Assembly: GCF_028287845.1 (NCBI RefSeq)
Contig: NZ_JAQBOW010000142.1
Span: forward strand, 1-32,809
Direction of reading: 5' to 3'
Length of the DNA stretch: 32,809 nt
Source of the DNA: Mucilaginibacter sp.
GTDB taxonomy: Bacteria; Bacteroidota; Bacteroidia; Sphingobacteriales; Sphingobacteriaceae
In this document: positions 22,151 through 31,238 of the stretch, piece after piece
Layout of the letters: the number at the start of each line of letters is the position of its first letter
Numbering within the stretch: the first letter of the stretch is position 1
Notes under the pieces: model-generated
What the model was told of the DNA's origin: nothing
Seen by the model: only the letters and a program-made list of their open reading frames with translations
Database searches by the model: none
Made by a program: the position numbers and the translations under genes

Positions 22151-22910
22151 AAAATCGACCATAGATCAAAAGATCAGCCGGCGAAACTTTATTTCGTTTG
22201 GTGTTTTTGGCACGGCTGCCCTGGGCGGAGTCCTTGCCTGGAAATGGCTGTATAATTCGCCGATAGAAACAATAACCATTACCGGCGGCGCGCATAAACC
22301 CCTGCGACGCGCGCTTAACAAAACCGAGCTGGCTTTCCGCAAGGTTTTCAGCAATAACAATTTGGTTAAAACCTATCCAAAATCAATGGCGGCAAAAAAG
22401 GTGCGGGTTAATAGTGATATTGGTATCGAGGCCGAAAAGAAGTTGGATATAACAGCCTGGAAACTGCAGGTTATAAAGCAGAACGGCGAAATGCTGCAGG
22501 TGTCGTTAGATGACCTAAAAGCATTGCCTAAAACAGAAATAATTTTTGATTTTAAATGCGTAGAGGGCTGGGACCAGATACAGTATTGGGGCGGCGTAAA
22601 ATTCAGCGATTTTATAACCCACTATAACTTAGACGACCAGGCCAAACTGGAATATGTTGGCATGGAAACGCCGGATAAAGGTTACTACGTGGGTATTGAC
22701 ATGCCCAGCGCCATGCATCCCCAAACCATATTGGCTTACGAGGTTAATGCTAACCCATTACCATTGGAGCACGGGGCCCCGCTAAGGCTTATTATCCCCG
22801 TTAAATACGGCATCAAAAACCTTAAACGCATAGGCACCATAACCTTTAGCAATACCCGCCCGCCAGATTATTGGGCAGAGCGGGGGTATGATTATTATTC
22901 GGGGCTGTAA
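22131..22910 (+). CDS. Tat-exported molybdopterin-dependent oxidoreductase (sulfite oxidase fold)
   Basis: 259 residues. The N-terminus carries a twin-arginine signal, SRRNFISFG, followed by a hydrophobic stretch, so it is folded in the cytoplasm and exported. The catalytic domain is of the oxidoreductase molybdopterin-binding type: the cysteine of FKCVEGWD is the expected Mo ligand, followed by YWGGVKFSDF, and GMETPDKGYYVGID, HPQTILAYEVN, and the closing PVKYGIKNLKRI block are family landmarks shared with MsrP/YedY and sulfite oxidase. The physiological substrate is not known. Overlap with the cytochrome b gene indicates a two-component membrane-anchored system. ATG 22131 is chosen because the Tat motif follows it closely. 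Confidence 0.88.
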   Translation: MKTKKIKKSTIDQKISRRNFISFGVFGTAALGGVLAWKWLYNSPIETITITGGAHKPLRRALNKTELAFRKVFSNNNLVKTYPKSMAAKKVRVNSDIGIEAEKKLDITAWKLQVIKQNGEMLQVSLDDLKALPKTEIIFDFKCVEGWDQIQYWGGVKFSDFITHYNLDDQAKLEYVGMETPDKGYYVGIDMPSAMHPQTILAYEVNANPLPLEHGAPLRLIIPVKYGIKNLKRIGTITFSNTRPPDYWAERGYDYYSGL

Positions 22911-22941
22911 AATAGCCGTATTACAAATTAATTTAGCTGGT

Positions 22942-24081
22942 ATGAATATATTGATCGCTCCAAACGCTTTTAAAAATAGTCTTGATGCGCAAGGTGTTGC
23001 AGAGGCAATAGCACAAGGACTGCAGCAAAGCGATCTTAATTGTACCTGCCGACTTTTTCCGGTGGGTGATGGTGGCGACGGCACGGGCGGTTTAATTATA
23101 AAACACCTGGATGGCCAAATAATTACCGCCCCGGCGCATGATGCATTGGGCCGCGAAATAACAGCAACATTTGGGTTGGTTGATAACGGCCGCACTGCAA
23201 TAATAGAAATGGCCGATGCATCAGGCATGCGCCTTTTAAAGCCTGACGAGTTAAACCCGATGTTAGCCAATACCGCCGGAACGGGCGAGCTTATTAAACA
23301 GGCATTAGATAAAGGGGTAAATAAAATTATAATTGGCATGGGCGGCTCGGCAACAGTGGATGGGGGAGCTGGTATATTAAGCGCGCTGGGTATGCTGTTT
23401 TATGATAAGGATGGCAGTGAGCTGTCCCCTGTCCCAGCTCAGCTCGTTGACGTGGCCATGGTTGATGTTGGCCCTTTAGATAAACGTGTTTTTGCCTGCG
23501 ATATAACCATTTTATGTGATGTTGATAATGCGCTATTAGGTGCCGATGGGGCAGCCGCGGTATTTGGCCCGCAAAAAGGCGCGACAACCGCTGATGTGGT
23601 AAAGCTTGATACTATGCTTAAAAACATAGCAGCCATAGCTTTTGAGCAAACGGGTGTAGATGCGACCAATATTAAGCACAGCGGCACTGCCGGAGGGGCA
23701 GCAGCCGGACTATACACATTTTTAAATGCCAAATTAGTAAGCGGCGCAACCCGGTTTTTAGAACTTACCAGTTTTGAAGCTGCTTTGCAAAATGCCGACA
23801 TCGTAATTACCGGCGAGGGTAGTATTGACGAACAAACATTGCAGGGAAAAGCCCCGGCTGCAGTGGCTGCCATGGCCCGGGAGAGGGGTTTGAAGGTAAT
23901 TGGTTTAGCCGGAAAAGTGCCCACAGTACATAGTGAAGCATTAAGCCAACACTTTCATATACTGCGCTCAATCAATATTACCCCTACAGATTTAGCTACC
24001 GCATTAAAAAGCACGCGCAATAACCTGGTGCGTACCGCCTGTGAGATTGGCAACCTGTTGGTTTTAAGCCAACTACAATAA
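22942..24081 (+). CDS. Glycerate kinase (class II, GarK/GlxK family)
   Basis: 379 residues, full length for glycerate kinase type 1 family enzymes that phosphorylate D-glycerate with ATP (to 2- or 3-phosphoglycerate). Seen: the start MNILIAPNAFKNSLDA, FPVGDGGDGTGG, EMADASGMRLL, GMGGSATVDGGAGIL and the C-terminal ITGEGSIDEQTLQGKAP. Start 22942 is the family N-terminus; an upstream in-frame ATG at 22888 overlaps the molybdoenzyme gene and is less likely. It lies 31 nt after that gene, so it may share the transcript although its pathway (glycolate/glucarate/serine catabolism) is unrelated to it. Confidence 0.93.
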   Translation: MNILIAPNAFKNSLDAQGVAEAIAQGLQQSDLNCTCRLFPVGDGGDGTGGLIIKHLDGQIITAPAHDALGREITATFGLVDNGRTAIIEMADASGMRLLKPDELNPMLANTAGTGELIKQALDKGVNKIIIGMGGSATVDGGAGILSALGMLFYDKDGSELSPVPAQLVDVAMVDVGPLDKRVFACDITILCDVDNALLGADGAAAVFGPQKGATTADVVKLDTMLKNIAAIAFEQTGVDATNIKHSGTAGGAAAGLYTFLNAKLVSGATRFLELTSFEAALQNADIVITGEGSIDEQTLQGKAPAAVAAMARERGLKVIGLAGKVPTVHSEALSQHFHILRSINITPTDLATALKSTRNNLVRTACEIGNLLVLSQLQ

Positions 24082-24200
24082 TCATCCCCATTTAAATATG
24101 CCGGTACGGCTAAGGACTTAAAACCTATAGTTGTTTTGCTGGCATGCTAATTGCCTGTATGATAATAACCTTGTTGCTTTTGAACGTAAAAAAAAAGTAT

Positions 24201-24551
24201 ATGAAATTCCCCCAGGTTACCTTAGGAACTACCAACATGATACGGGCAAAAATTAACAGCCAAACGTATCTTTTTACTGTCAATCATATTACTAAAGAAT
24301 TAAATAATAAATTGATATATGGTATACAGTTAAATCATAGCAATTACTTTTTGAGCAAAACCTCTGGAGTTAACGATGCTGTACAATTAGATAACAATTT
24401 GCCGTTGGATACTTCTATGCTTAATGAGTTAAGTAGAGTAATTACCACCGTTGAGCTTAAGTATACCAAGCGCCCGTCATTAGAGCTTATGAATAGAGAA
24501 ATATTTAGCCTCCTCGTAAAATTGCGGGGCCTAAGATTAAAATATATTTAG
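24201..24551 (+). CDS. Hypothetical small protein
   Basis: 116 residues from MKFPQVTLGTTNM to LRGLRLKYI, with a beta-rich first half (INSQTYLFTVNHI, IYGIQLNHSNYFL) and a helical, basic C-terminus. No family is recognised, and there is no signal peptide in this version. An in-frame ATG at 24144 would add 19 residues with a hydrophobic segment (MLIACMIITLLLL), which would make it a possible membrane-anchored protein; the choice is uncertain. It stands alone between glycerate kinase and manA. Confidence 0.55.
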   Translation: MKFPQVTLGTTNMIRAKINSQTYLFTVNHITKELNNKLIYGIQLNHSNYFLSKTSGVNDAVQLDNNLPLDTSMLNELSRVITTVELKYTKRPSLELMNREIFSLLVKLRGLRLKYI

Positions 24552-24643
24552 ACCGGGTAAAATATAAAAAGTGACTTATGACCGCTTTGGTCGCCCAGTT
24601 CAACGCAATGATGATCTATTCATTTCCAGGGTATTCTATCGGT

Positions 24644-25732
24644 TTAATTGGGCGGATAACAGGCAATAATTTCTAAATCCTCAGCACTACTGTTTTCAAT
24701 ATGTACCTCACCCACATCAGCAGGCAAAAAATAAGTGTCGCCTTGTTTAACCTCTATGGTTTCGCCGTTGTGCACAAACCAGCCCTCGCCAGCCAAAATA
24801 ATAAGTGTTTTAAATGAGTCATCATCCAATTGGTACGTGTCGGGGATTACCAACTTATCCATTTGGAAACAGGCCGTATCAGCATCGGTTATTAAATTAA
24901 TTACCGTAGTGCCGTCTTCTAAAACAACAGGTTCCGGGTGTTTACCAAATTTCTTTAATGTTTCATCTTTTGACAGCCCTTCATAAGTAAAACAATCCAG
25001 CATGGCATCAAAACCTACGCCCTGGTGGCATAACATATCTGGTAATGTGCTGCCATCAAACGTTTTACGCTCAACCCGCATGGTATAATCGGTAGGCTCC
25101 TGTATCTCTATCAAGAAACAGCCGCTGCCAATAGCGTGGGGTAAGCCACCTTCAATTAAAAACACATCACCCGGCTGTACATAAAATTTATGTAGCGCGT
25201 TAATCATGCCGTCAATATCCTGTTCCTCAAAATACTGCTTCCATTGTGCTTTAGTTACATCGGGTTTAAACCCAACCAGCACATATGGCGGCTCGCCATT
25301 TACCTCTCTGCCACCCATAATATACCAGGCCTCGGTTTTGCCATAGTCTGATTTAAAATATTCTCTGGCATATGCTTTTGTAGGATGCACCTGAATAGAT
25401 AACCTAACCGCGGCGTCCAGTACCTTTGTCAGCACCGCGGTATGTGCGCCATATTTAGCCACATGTTCTTCGCCCAAAAAACCTTCACTGTCGGTTTTTA
25501 TCAGATCAATAAGTTTTTCAGTTTTACCATCGGGCATTAAGACAGTACTTAAACCCTCACCAGGTATATAGTTTTTATTGCGTGCTTCTACTACTGATGC
25601 CAGCCATTCCTCGGGTTTATCATTATCGGCAGGGCTATTCAGGCCTTGCCACTGTTCAATAAGCTTACCGCCGGTGTACGATCGTACTACCCGGTTATTT
25701 AATAGTTTTAGTATAGTTTCTGATGGTTTCAT
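24644..25732 (-). CDS. manA: Mannose-6-phosphate isomerase, class I
   Basis: 362 residues. The enzyme interconverts mannose 6-phosphate and fructose 6-phosphate with a zinc ion in a cupin. Seen: LSIQVHPTKAYA (Gln and His ligands), KTEAWYIM (Glu ligand), the fourth ligand region GLPHAIGSGCFLIEIQEPTDYTMR and the C-terminal cupin strands ending in IIACYPPN. The frame opens at 25756, but MKPSETILKLLNN at 25732 is the more likely start. Single leftward gene, with the structured repeat element upstream on the far side of its promoter region. It fits the carbohydrate theme of the following genes. Confidence 0.9.
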   Translation of the reverse strand: MKPSETILKLLNNRVVRSYTGGKLIEQWQGLNSPADNDKPEEWLASVVEARNKNYIPGEGLSTVLMPDGKTEKLIDLIKTDSEGFLGEEHVAKYGAHTAVLTKVLDAAVRLSIQVHPTKAYAREYFKSDYGKTEAWYIMGGREVNGEPPYVLVGFKPDVTKAQWKQYFEEQDIDGMINALHKFYVQPGDVFLIEGGLPHAIGSGCFLIEIQEPTDYTMRVERKTFDGSTLPDMLCHQGVGFDAMLDCFTYEGLSKDETLKKFGKHPEPVVLEDGTTVINLITDADTACFQMDKLVIPDTYQLDDDSFKTLIILAGEGWFVHNGETIEVKQGDTYFLPADVGEVHIENSSAEDLEIIACYPPN

Positions 25733-25891
25733 TATAGTTATATTATTTTGCTTCACCCGGCCATTCGATATTTAATAATTCTTTTAAACATATAACCCTG
25801 CTCATGGAGGCCTTTTTATGCAGCATAATCCAATGCAAGATTTATTTGGCCAATTTAAATGGTTTAGATCGTAATTCAACGCTATTACCAA
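25733..25891. other. Upstream region of manA
   Basis: A+T-rich sequence with no gene. No exact TAnnTTTG box was found by eye for the leftward gene. It ends at the left terminal repeat of the structured element. Confidence 0.3.
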
Positions 25892-26159
25892 GGCAAACGC
25901 ATTAAAATAGTAATACACATCATTAGGAGCTCCTATGGAGCCTTTCTAAATTTATAGCTTTTTCTATAAACAGGTGACTCCTCTGGAGTCAAATGTCCGT
26001 TTCATTTCATTGCGACCTTAAAAAAACCATCGCTATCTCAGCAAACATTGGCTCCGGAGGAGCTCCCTGTTTATAGAAGGACCAGACAAACCCTATTTTG
26101 GCTCCATCGGAGCCTCCTTATATAGGCGATACGCTTTGAGTTATTTTAATGCGTTTGCC
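25892..26159. repeat. 268-bp structured repeat element with 18-bp terminal inverted repeats (REPIN/MITE-like)
   Basis: GGCAAACGCATTAAAATA (25892-25909) and its exact reverse complement (26142-26159) bound the element. Inside are four GGCTCC-N3-GGAG-type palindromes, two on each strand in mirror order: 25925-25942, 25974-25990, 26050-26068 and 26100-26117. The central pair is extended by the inverted repeat TTCTATAAACAGG (25962-25974) and CCTGTTTATAGAA (26066-26078). No open frame is inside and no target-site duplication is obvious. The layout is that of a non-autonomous repeat able to fold into a large cruciform. Confidence 0.75.
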
Positions 26160-26397
26160 CTGTAGTTATTGAACAAGAATGTTTTTTACAAGCGCTCGCT
26201 ACAAACAAACAATTATAATTAACAACCTTTTCATCAACTTTTTAAGGTAAAAGAATTGTTATGAAAACGATTGCGTAAATATATTTGATGATTGATGGGA
26301 GATATTTAGGGTTTTATTAAAAAATTCGGGTTTATTTGTCTGATTAAAACCAAGTATTGCCCAAAACCTAACATTGTATTTTAGTAAACAGCTATAA
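26160..26397. other. Upstream region of the sugar-uptake operon
   Basis: A+T-rich sequence without a gene. TAACATTG at 26369-26376 differs by one base from the TAnnTTTG box and is a candidate -7 element 22 bp before the start codon. No RTGAY-N4-RTCAY operator is seen. Confidence 0.35.
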
Positions 26398-27684
26398 ATG
26401 AGTAAACCCGTAATTACAAATTACCGTTGGGTTATTTGTGCCCTTCTTTTCTTTGCTACTACTATTAATTATATTGACAGGCAGATTATTGGTTTGCTTA
26501 AACCAACGCTGGAGACTGCATTTAAATGGACAGAAGCTGACTATGGCTATATAGTAGCGGCATTTGCAACCTGCTATGCTTTAGGTTATGTAATATTTGG
26601 CGGGTTTATTGACCGCATAGGCTCAAAAATTGGCTATACCATTTCTATTGTTGTTTGGAGTATTGCGGCCATGTTGCATGCTGTTGTTAATACAACTTTG
26701 GGATTTGGTGTAGTTAGATCGTTATTGGGATTGGGCGAAGGGGGTAATTTCCCTGCAGCAGTAAAAGCCACAGCCGAGTGGTTCCCCAAAAAGGAACGGG
26801 CATTGGCAACGGGCATATTTAACTCAGGCACCAGTATTGGCGCGGTAGTAGCACCCATACTTGTGCCGTGGATATTGGGTGTTTATGGCTGGCGTCCGGC
26901 ATTTTTAATTACCGGTGCTATTGGTTTTGTTTGGCTGATATTGTGGTGGTTATTTTATGAGATACCGTCGCGCCACAAAAAACTAAGCAAAGCCGAGCTT
27001 GACTATATACATAGCGATAACGAACCTGGCGACGGTGAAAATGAAAAGCCCGTAAAATGGAGTAAATTAATAAGTGTAAAGCAAAGCTGGGTTTTCATAT
27101 CTGCCAAAGCATTAACCGACCCGGTATGGTGGTTCTTTTTATTTTGGCTACCCTCTTATTTTTCATCTGTATATCACCTCGACCTTAAAAAACCAAGTTT
27201 AGAGCTGGTGGCTATTTATGCGGCTACCACCATTGGTAGTATAGGCGGCGGTTATTTATCGTCGGCATTAATAAAAAGGGGTTGGTTGGTATTAAAGGCG
27301 CGCAAAACCACGTTACTAATAGCAGCCATTTGCGTACTGCCGATATTATTGGTAAGGTATGCAACTGATATTTGGGTTGCCGTTGCAATTATTGGTTTGG
27401 CAATGGCCGCACACCAGGCATGGAGCTCCAACATATTTACTATCGTATCAGACGTTGTACCAAAAAAAGCCGTAAGCTCTGTAGTTGGGATTGGCGGTAT
27501 GACCGGATCGTTGGTATCTGCGCTGTTTCCGTTGTTGGTTGGTATATTGTTAGATCATTATAAGGACATGGGCAACATTGGCGCCGGTTACAATGTTATA
27601 TTTGTTATGTGCGCAATGGCTTACGTTATTGCCTTGTTCATCATTCACCGGCTTACATCAACCATGAAGCCTTTTAACTTATAA
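26398..27684 (+). CDS. MFS transporter, ACS family, hexuronate (ExuT) type
   Basis: 428 residues with 12 predicted membrane helices. The N-terminal half has WVICALLFFATTINYIDRQ and ADYGYIVAAFATCYALGYV; the signature LGLGEGGNFPAAVKATAEWF then FPKKERALATGIFNSGTSIG is characteristic of anion:cation symporters for hexuronates and sugar acids. The substrate is thus probably galacturonate or glucuronate, which fits the GH28-like gene at the right end. It starts a co-directional run of three genes with gaps of 29 and 35 nt, ending in the terminator near 30.9 kb. Confidence 0.88.
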   Translation: MSKPVITNYRWVICALLFFATTINYIDRQIIGLLKPTLETAFKWTEADYGYIVAAFATCYALGYVIFGGFIDRIGSKIGYTISIVVWSIAAMLHAVVNTTLGFGVVRSLLGLGEGGNFPAAVKATAEWFPKKERALATGIFNSGTSIGAVVAPILVPWILGVYGWRPAFLITGAIGFVWLILWWLFYEIPSRHKKLSKAELDYIHSDNEPGDGENEKPVKWSKLISVKQSWVFISAKALTDPVWWFFLFWLPSYFSSVYHLDLKKPSLELVAIYAATTIGSIGGGYLSSALIKRGWLVLKARKTTLLIAAICVLPILLVRYATDIWVAVAIIGLAMAAHQAWSSNIFTIVSDVVPKKAVSSVVGIGGMTGSLVSALFPLLVGILLDHYKDMGNIGAGYNVIFVMCAMAYVIALFIIHRLTSTMKPFNL

Positions 27685-27713
27685 CCATTATTAAAGTCAT
27701 TAAGTCAATACAC

Positions 27714-30008
27714 ATGAAAAAGTATATTTATATAGTTTTATTAATACTGGCCGCGGGGGTTTTGTACCAATGTACAACCCATAAACTAATCGTGATGTAT
27801 AATCCGCCGCCGGCAGATCCCAATTCATCGCCTGTTGTACCGGCTGATCAGTCCATCAGCAAAATGAAGTTAGAGCCGGGTATGGCTATAAAAATGATAG
27901 CTGCTGAGCCGTTGATCAGTTCGCCGGTAGCTATGATGTTTGATAAGAAAGGCCGAATTTGGGTGATAGAGATGGAAGATTATATGCCTGATACCTTAGG
28001 CAATGGCGAAAATGTGCCGAGCGCTAAAGTGGTTATGCTGTCTGATAAAAATGGTGATGGGGTGATGGATGACCGTAAGGTAATTATAGACTCGCTGGTT
28101 ATGCCCCGCGCTTTTTGTTTGGTTGAAGATGGCATATTGGTAGCCGAGCCGCCCTACCTATGGTACTATAAATTAGAAAACGACAAGCCGGTTAAAAAGA
28201 CATTAATAGATAGCAAATATACCGATGGCGGTAACGTAGAGCATTCATCAAACGGGTTATATCGTGGGTTGGATAACTGGATATACAATGCCAACTCGCC
28301 AAAGCGATATCGCAAAATGGGCGATAAATGGCTGACAGAAAAAGCGCACGAAAAGGGACAATGGGGCATTACCCAGGATAATGTTGGCCGTATGTATGCC
28401 AACGATAACTCTACCAACCTGGTTGGCGATTACTTCCCGCCGGGATTAGGGTTGAATAATAAAAATCAACGTAATGTAGCGGGCTATAGCGAGCGTACTG
28501 TTGCTGACAACCGCACTTTCCCGATAAGACCCACAACGGGTGTTAACCGCGGTTATATGAAGGGGGTATTGGATGATAGCTTAAGGCTGACCAACTTTAC
28601 AGCCGCTTGCGGACCGATGATCTATCGCGGCGGATTGTTTGGCCCTAATTACGAGTTTAATGCTTTTGTTGCCGAACCATCGGCCAACTTAATTAAGCGC
28701 GATATATTAGGCGAGAACGGCAACGTGGTAAAGGGCCGCGAGGCATACCATGGCCGCGAGTTTTTAGCCAGTGTTGATGAGCGCTTTCGCCCGGTAAGTT
28801 TGTATGATGGACCGGATGGGGCGTTGTATATTGTAGATATGTACCGTGGTATCATTCAGCACAGAACTTATTTGAGCCCGTACTTAAAACAGGAAATTAA
28901 GAAACGTGATCTGACCAAACCACTATCATGCGGCCGCTTGTATAAAGTTTACCCGGCCGGTAAAAAACTGGTTAGCGTAACTTTCCCCGAAGATCCTGTT
29001 AAACTGGTGGCGCTGTTGGGCAACCCCAACGGTTACGTGCGCGACCAGGCACAACAAATATTGGTTGACAGTAAACCTGCAGCAGCTATACCAGCTTTGC
29101 GGGCGGCTATAAAATCTACCAATGTATTTTTAGTTACCCATGCCTTATGGACATTAGAGGGTATGGGCCAGATAAAAACCGACGAGGTTTTGGCCTTGCT
29201 GCAATCACCTGCATGGAATATCCGTATGCAGGCCATAACGGTTTCTCCATCGGTTATTAATAAAAACAACTATAAACAATTTGCCAATGTGTTTGAGCAA
29301 AATGTAGCTAAAAATGACACCATTGCCGCACCATATATAGCGTTTGCAACCAATGGCATACAACCTTTTGATAAAGCAGCGGCTGATGACATTTTATTGA
29401 GCCTTGCCAAAAAATACCCTAAAAACCTGTTTGTTGCCGATGCCATTGTAAGCAACCTGCAAAACAGGGAAGAGGCCTTCCAGAAACGGGTTGAAGCCAT
29501 AGTGCCTGATACCACCGTGGCCGTAAACAAACGCATATTACGGGTTATTACCGCCATGAACGAAGCCAAACGTAACAGCGACCCTAAAGTACTGGCCAGG
29601 CTGTATCCTAAAGGCGCGGCCATTTTTAACACGGTTTGTAAAACCTGCCATGGCGAAGATGGCAATGGTATACCATCACTTGCCCCGCCGCTTAACGGAT
29701 CGGAAATAATAAATGGCAATAAAGAGGTATTGATATCCATAGTTTTAAAAGGATTATCGGGCCCGGTTATGGTAAAGGGGCACTTATATAAAGCACCAGA
29801 GATAGGTGGCGAAATGCCGGGCTTTGCCGATAACAAAGACTTTAGCAACGACGATATTGTGCAGATATTAAATTACGTTCGTCACGCGTGGAACAACAAT
29901 GGCAGCAGGGTCATTGTCGACGATGTATCAAACATCCGTAATAAATACAGTAAAAGGGAGAAATCATTCACTATGGATGAGCTTGACCCCTCGTTAAAAA
30001 CCAATTGA
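27714..30008 (+). CDS. Exported lipoprotein dehydrogenase-like protein with HEAT region and c-type haem
   Basis: 764 residues. The signal ends in a lipobox (VLYQC with Cys20), so it is membrane-anchored. Next comes the beta-propeller 'membrane-bound dehydrogenase' domain typical of PVC-type haem-binding proteins, with MMFDKKGRIWVIEMEDY, GGNVEHSSNGLYRGLDNW, DGPDGALYIVDMYRGI and a HEAT-like helical section around 430-560. The C-terminus is a cytochrome c domain, haem motif CKTCH at 642-646 and a probable axial Met in GEMPGF. Such proteins are thought to oxidise sugars or similar substrates outside the cytoplasm; the substrate is not known. Middle gene of the sugar operon, between transporter and isomerase. 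Confidence 0.88.
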   Translation: MKKYIYIVLLILAAGVLYQCTTHKLIVMYNPPPADPNSSPVVPADQSISKMKLEPGMAIKMIAAEPLISSPVAMMFDKKGRIWVIEMEDYMPDTLGNGENVPSAKVVMLSDKNGDGVMDDRKVIIDSLVMPRAFCLVEDGILVAEPPYLWYYKLENDKPVKKTLIDSKYTDGGNVEHSSNGLYRGLDNWIYNANSPKRYRKMGDKWLTEKAHEKGQWGITQDNVGRMYANDNSTNLVGDYFPPGLGLNNKNQRNVAGYSERTVADNRTFPIRPTTGVNRGYMKGVLDDSLRLTNFTAACGPMIYRGGLFGPNYEFNAFVAEPSANLIKRDILGENGNVVKGREAYHGREFLASVDERFRPVSLYDGPDGALYIVDMYRGIIQHRTYLSPYLKQEIKKRDLTKPLSCGRLYKVYPAGKKLVSVTFPEDPVKLVALLGNPNGYVRDQAQQILVDSKPAAAIPALRAAIKSTNVFLVTHALWTLEGMGQIKTDEVLALLQSPAWNIRMQAITVSPSVINKNNYKQFANVFEQNVAKNDTIAAPYIAFATNGIQPFDKAAADDILLSLAKKYPKNLFVADAIVSNLQNREEAFQKRVEAIVPDTTVAVNKRILRVITAMNEAKRNSDPKVLARLYPKGAAIFNTVCKTCHGEDGNGIPSLAPPLNGSEIINGNKEVLISIVLKGLSGPVMVKGHLYKAPEIGGEMPGFADNKDFSNDDIVQILNYVRHAWNNNGSRVIVDDVSNIRNKYSKREKSFTMDELDPSLKTN

Positions 30009-30043
30009 TCTGTAAATTTAACCTACTATAATATAAACCAATT

Positions 30044-30898
30044 ATGAGAAGAATTATTTTTTGCTTTGTTCTAAGCAGCTTTTTGGCGCCAATAGCATTC
30101 GGCCAAAAAAAGCTATTAAAAGATATACCGGGAGTAGTTTCTTATACTTACCGCGATGATCTTGCTAAAGATGTACCGGGCACCTTAGATAAAATTAAAT
30201 CATTAGGCATTACCAATATGGAGTTTTCGGGCCTGTTTAAAAAAACGCCCGAAGAGTTACGAGCCTTATTGGATGCGCGTGGCATGCGTTGTACCAGCAT
30301 AGGTGTAGGCTATGGCGACCTGGACAAGCACATGGATAAAGTTATTGCTCAGGCTAAAGCTCTGGGTGCCGAGTTTGTACGCATTGGCTCTATCCCTCAC
30401 CCCGGCGATTTTAAGGATCTGCATGCTGATGTGGTTAAACAAGCCGCGATAGACTTTAATAAATTTGGTAAAACATTGGCCGAAAACGGTTTAACCTTTT
30501 GCTATCATAACCATGGCCCTGAGTTTAAACCGGCCGGTGATTTAGGCGACGGACTGCTTTTTGATTACCTGATAAAAAATACCGACCCTAAATACGTATC
30601 GTTCGAGATGGATGTAATGTGGGTTTACTGGCCGGGCCAGGATCCGGTTGCTTTGTTGCAAAAATACCCTGATCGTTTTAAATTGATGCACGTTAAAAAC
30701 GTGAAAAAAGGTTTAGAGCGTGGTGGTCCGGCAACATTTGTTGCTGTAGGCGAAGGGCAGATAGATATGGAAGCTGTATTAAAAGCTGCACGAAAAACCA
30801 AGATCAAATACTACTACATTGAAGACGAAAGCAAGCCGGAATTTATTGACGCGCAAATGCCGGTAAGCATGAAGTATTTGGAGGGGTTGACCAGGTAG
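30044..30898 (+). CDS. Exported sugar phosphate isomerase/epimerase-like TIM barrel
   Basis: 284 residues with a signal peptide (MRRIIFCFVLSSFLAPIAFGQ), then an AP endonuclease family 2/xylose isomerase-like barrel. Metal-ligand candidates are visible at strand ends: TNMEFSG, FCYHNHGPEFK, VSFEMDVMW, KLMHVKN and YYIEDES (Glu, His, Glu/Asp, His, Glu). Exported members of this family are common in Bacteroidota sugar loci, working on keto-sugars made by outer dehydrogenases, which suits its place after the haem protein. Exact substrate unknown. Last gene of the operon; the terminator follows within 25 nt. Confidence 0.88.
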   Translation: MRRIIFCFVLSSFLAPIAFGQKKLLKDIPGVVSYTYRDDLAKDVPGTLDKIKSLGITNMEFSGLFKKTPEELRALLDARGMRCTSIGVGYGDLDKHMDKVIAQAKALGAEFVRIGSIPHPGDFKDLHADVVKQAAIDFNKFGKTLAENGLTFCYHNHGPEFKPAGDLGDGLLFDYLIKNTDPKYVSFEMDVMWVYWPGQDPVALLQKYPDRFKLMHVKNVKKGLERGGPATFVAVGEGQIDMEAVLKAARKTKIKYYYIEDESKPEFIDAQMPVSMKYLEGLTR

Positions 30899-30918
30899 AC
30901 ATCCCCCCATAAAATCAT

Positions 30919-30961
30919 AAAAAAGGCGACCATGAATTTCGAATCGGGCCGCCTTTTTTTT
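30919..30961. terminator. Strong, probably bidirectional terminator
   Basis: AAAAAAGGCG (30919-30928) pairs with CGCCTTTTTT (30950-30959), giving a T-run in the rightward direction and six T when read leftward. It closes the transporter-haem protein-isomerase operon and could also stop transcription arriving from the GH28-like gene. Confidence 0.8.
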
Positions 30962-31012
30962 ATATATAACCCCGTTATTGGAGAAACGTGGTGTACTATA
31001 TCGTCAGCGATG

Positions 31013-31220
31013 TTGTTTCATCTTGTTTCACTACCTAAAAATCACTCATTTTGCAATAATTTGATTACCATGATGTTAAATAATATTCGCCCATAGAAAT
31101 ACTGACGAATAAGTTGTTACATTTTGTTACATCACTTTTTAGTAAATCATTGTATTTCAATAGTTTAAGTCAAAATCTTGTTTCACTTGTTACATTTTGT
31201 TTCACCATTTCGTGTAACAA
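31013..31220. repeat. Clusters of phased TTGTTTCA/TTGTTACA 8-mers
   Basis: TTGTTTCA at 31013 and 31023, TTGTTACA at 31114 and 31124, TTGTTTCA/TTGTTACA/TTGTTTCA at 31178, 31187 and 31197, and an inverted TGTAACAA at 31213-31220. Within clusters the step is 9-10 bp. The last cluster has the same layout as that at 3216-3257: several direct units and one inverted unit. The rest of the 340-bp convergent spacer holds no gene. Confidence 0.55.
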
Positions 31221-31238
31221 AACCCAATAGAAGGGTAA

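Noticed and set aside
24570..24592. Short GACC/GGTC hairpin between convergent genes as a terminator
   Set aside because: The stem is only 4 bp and there is no T-run.
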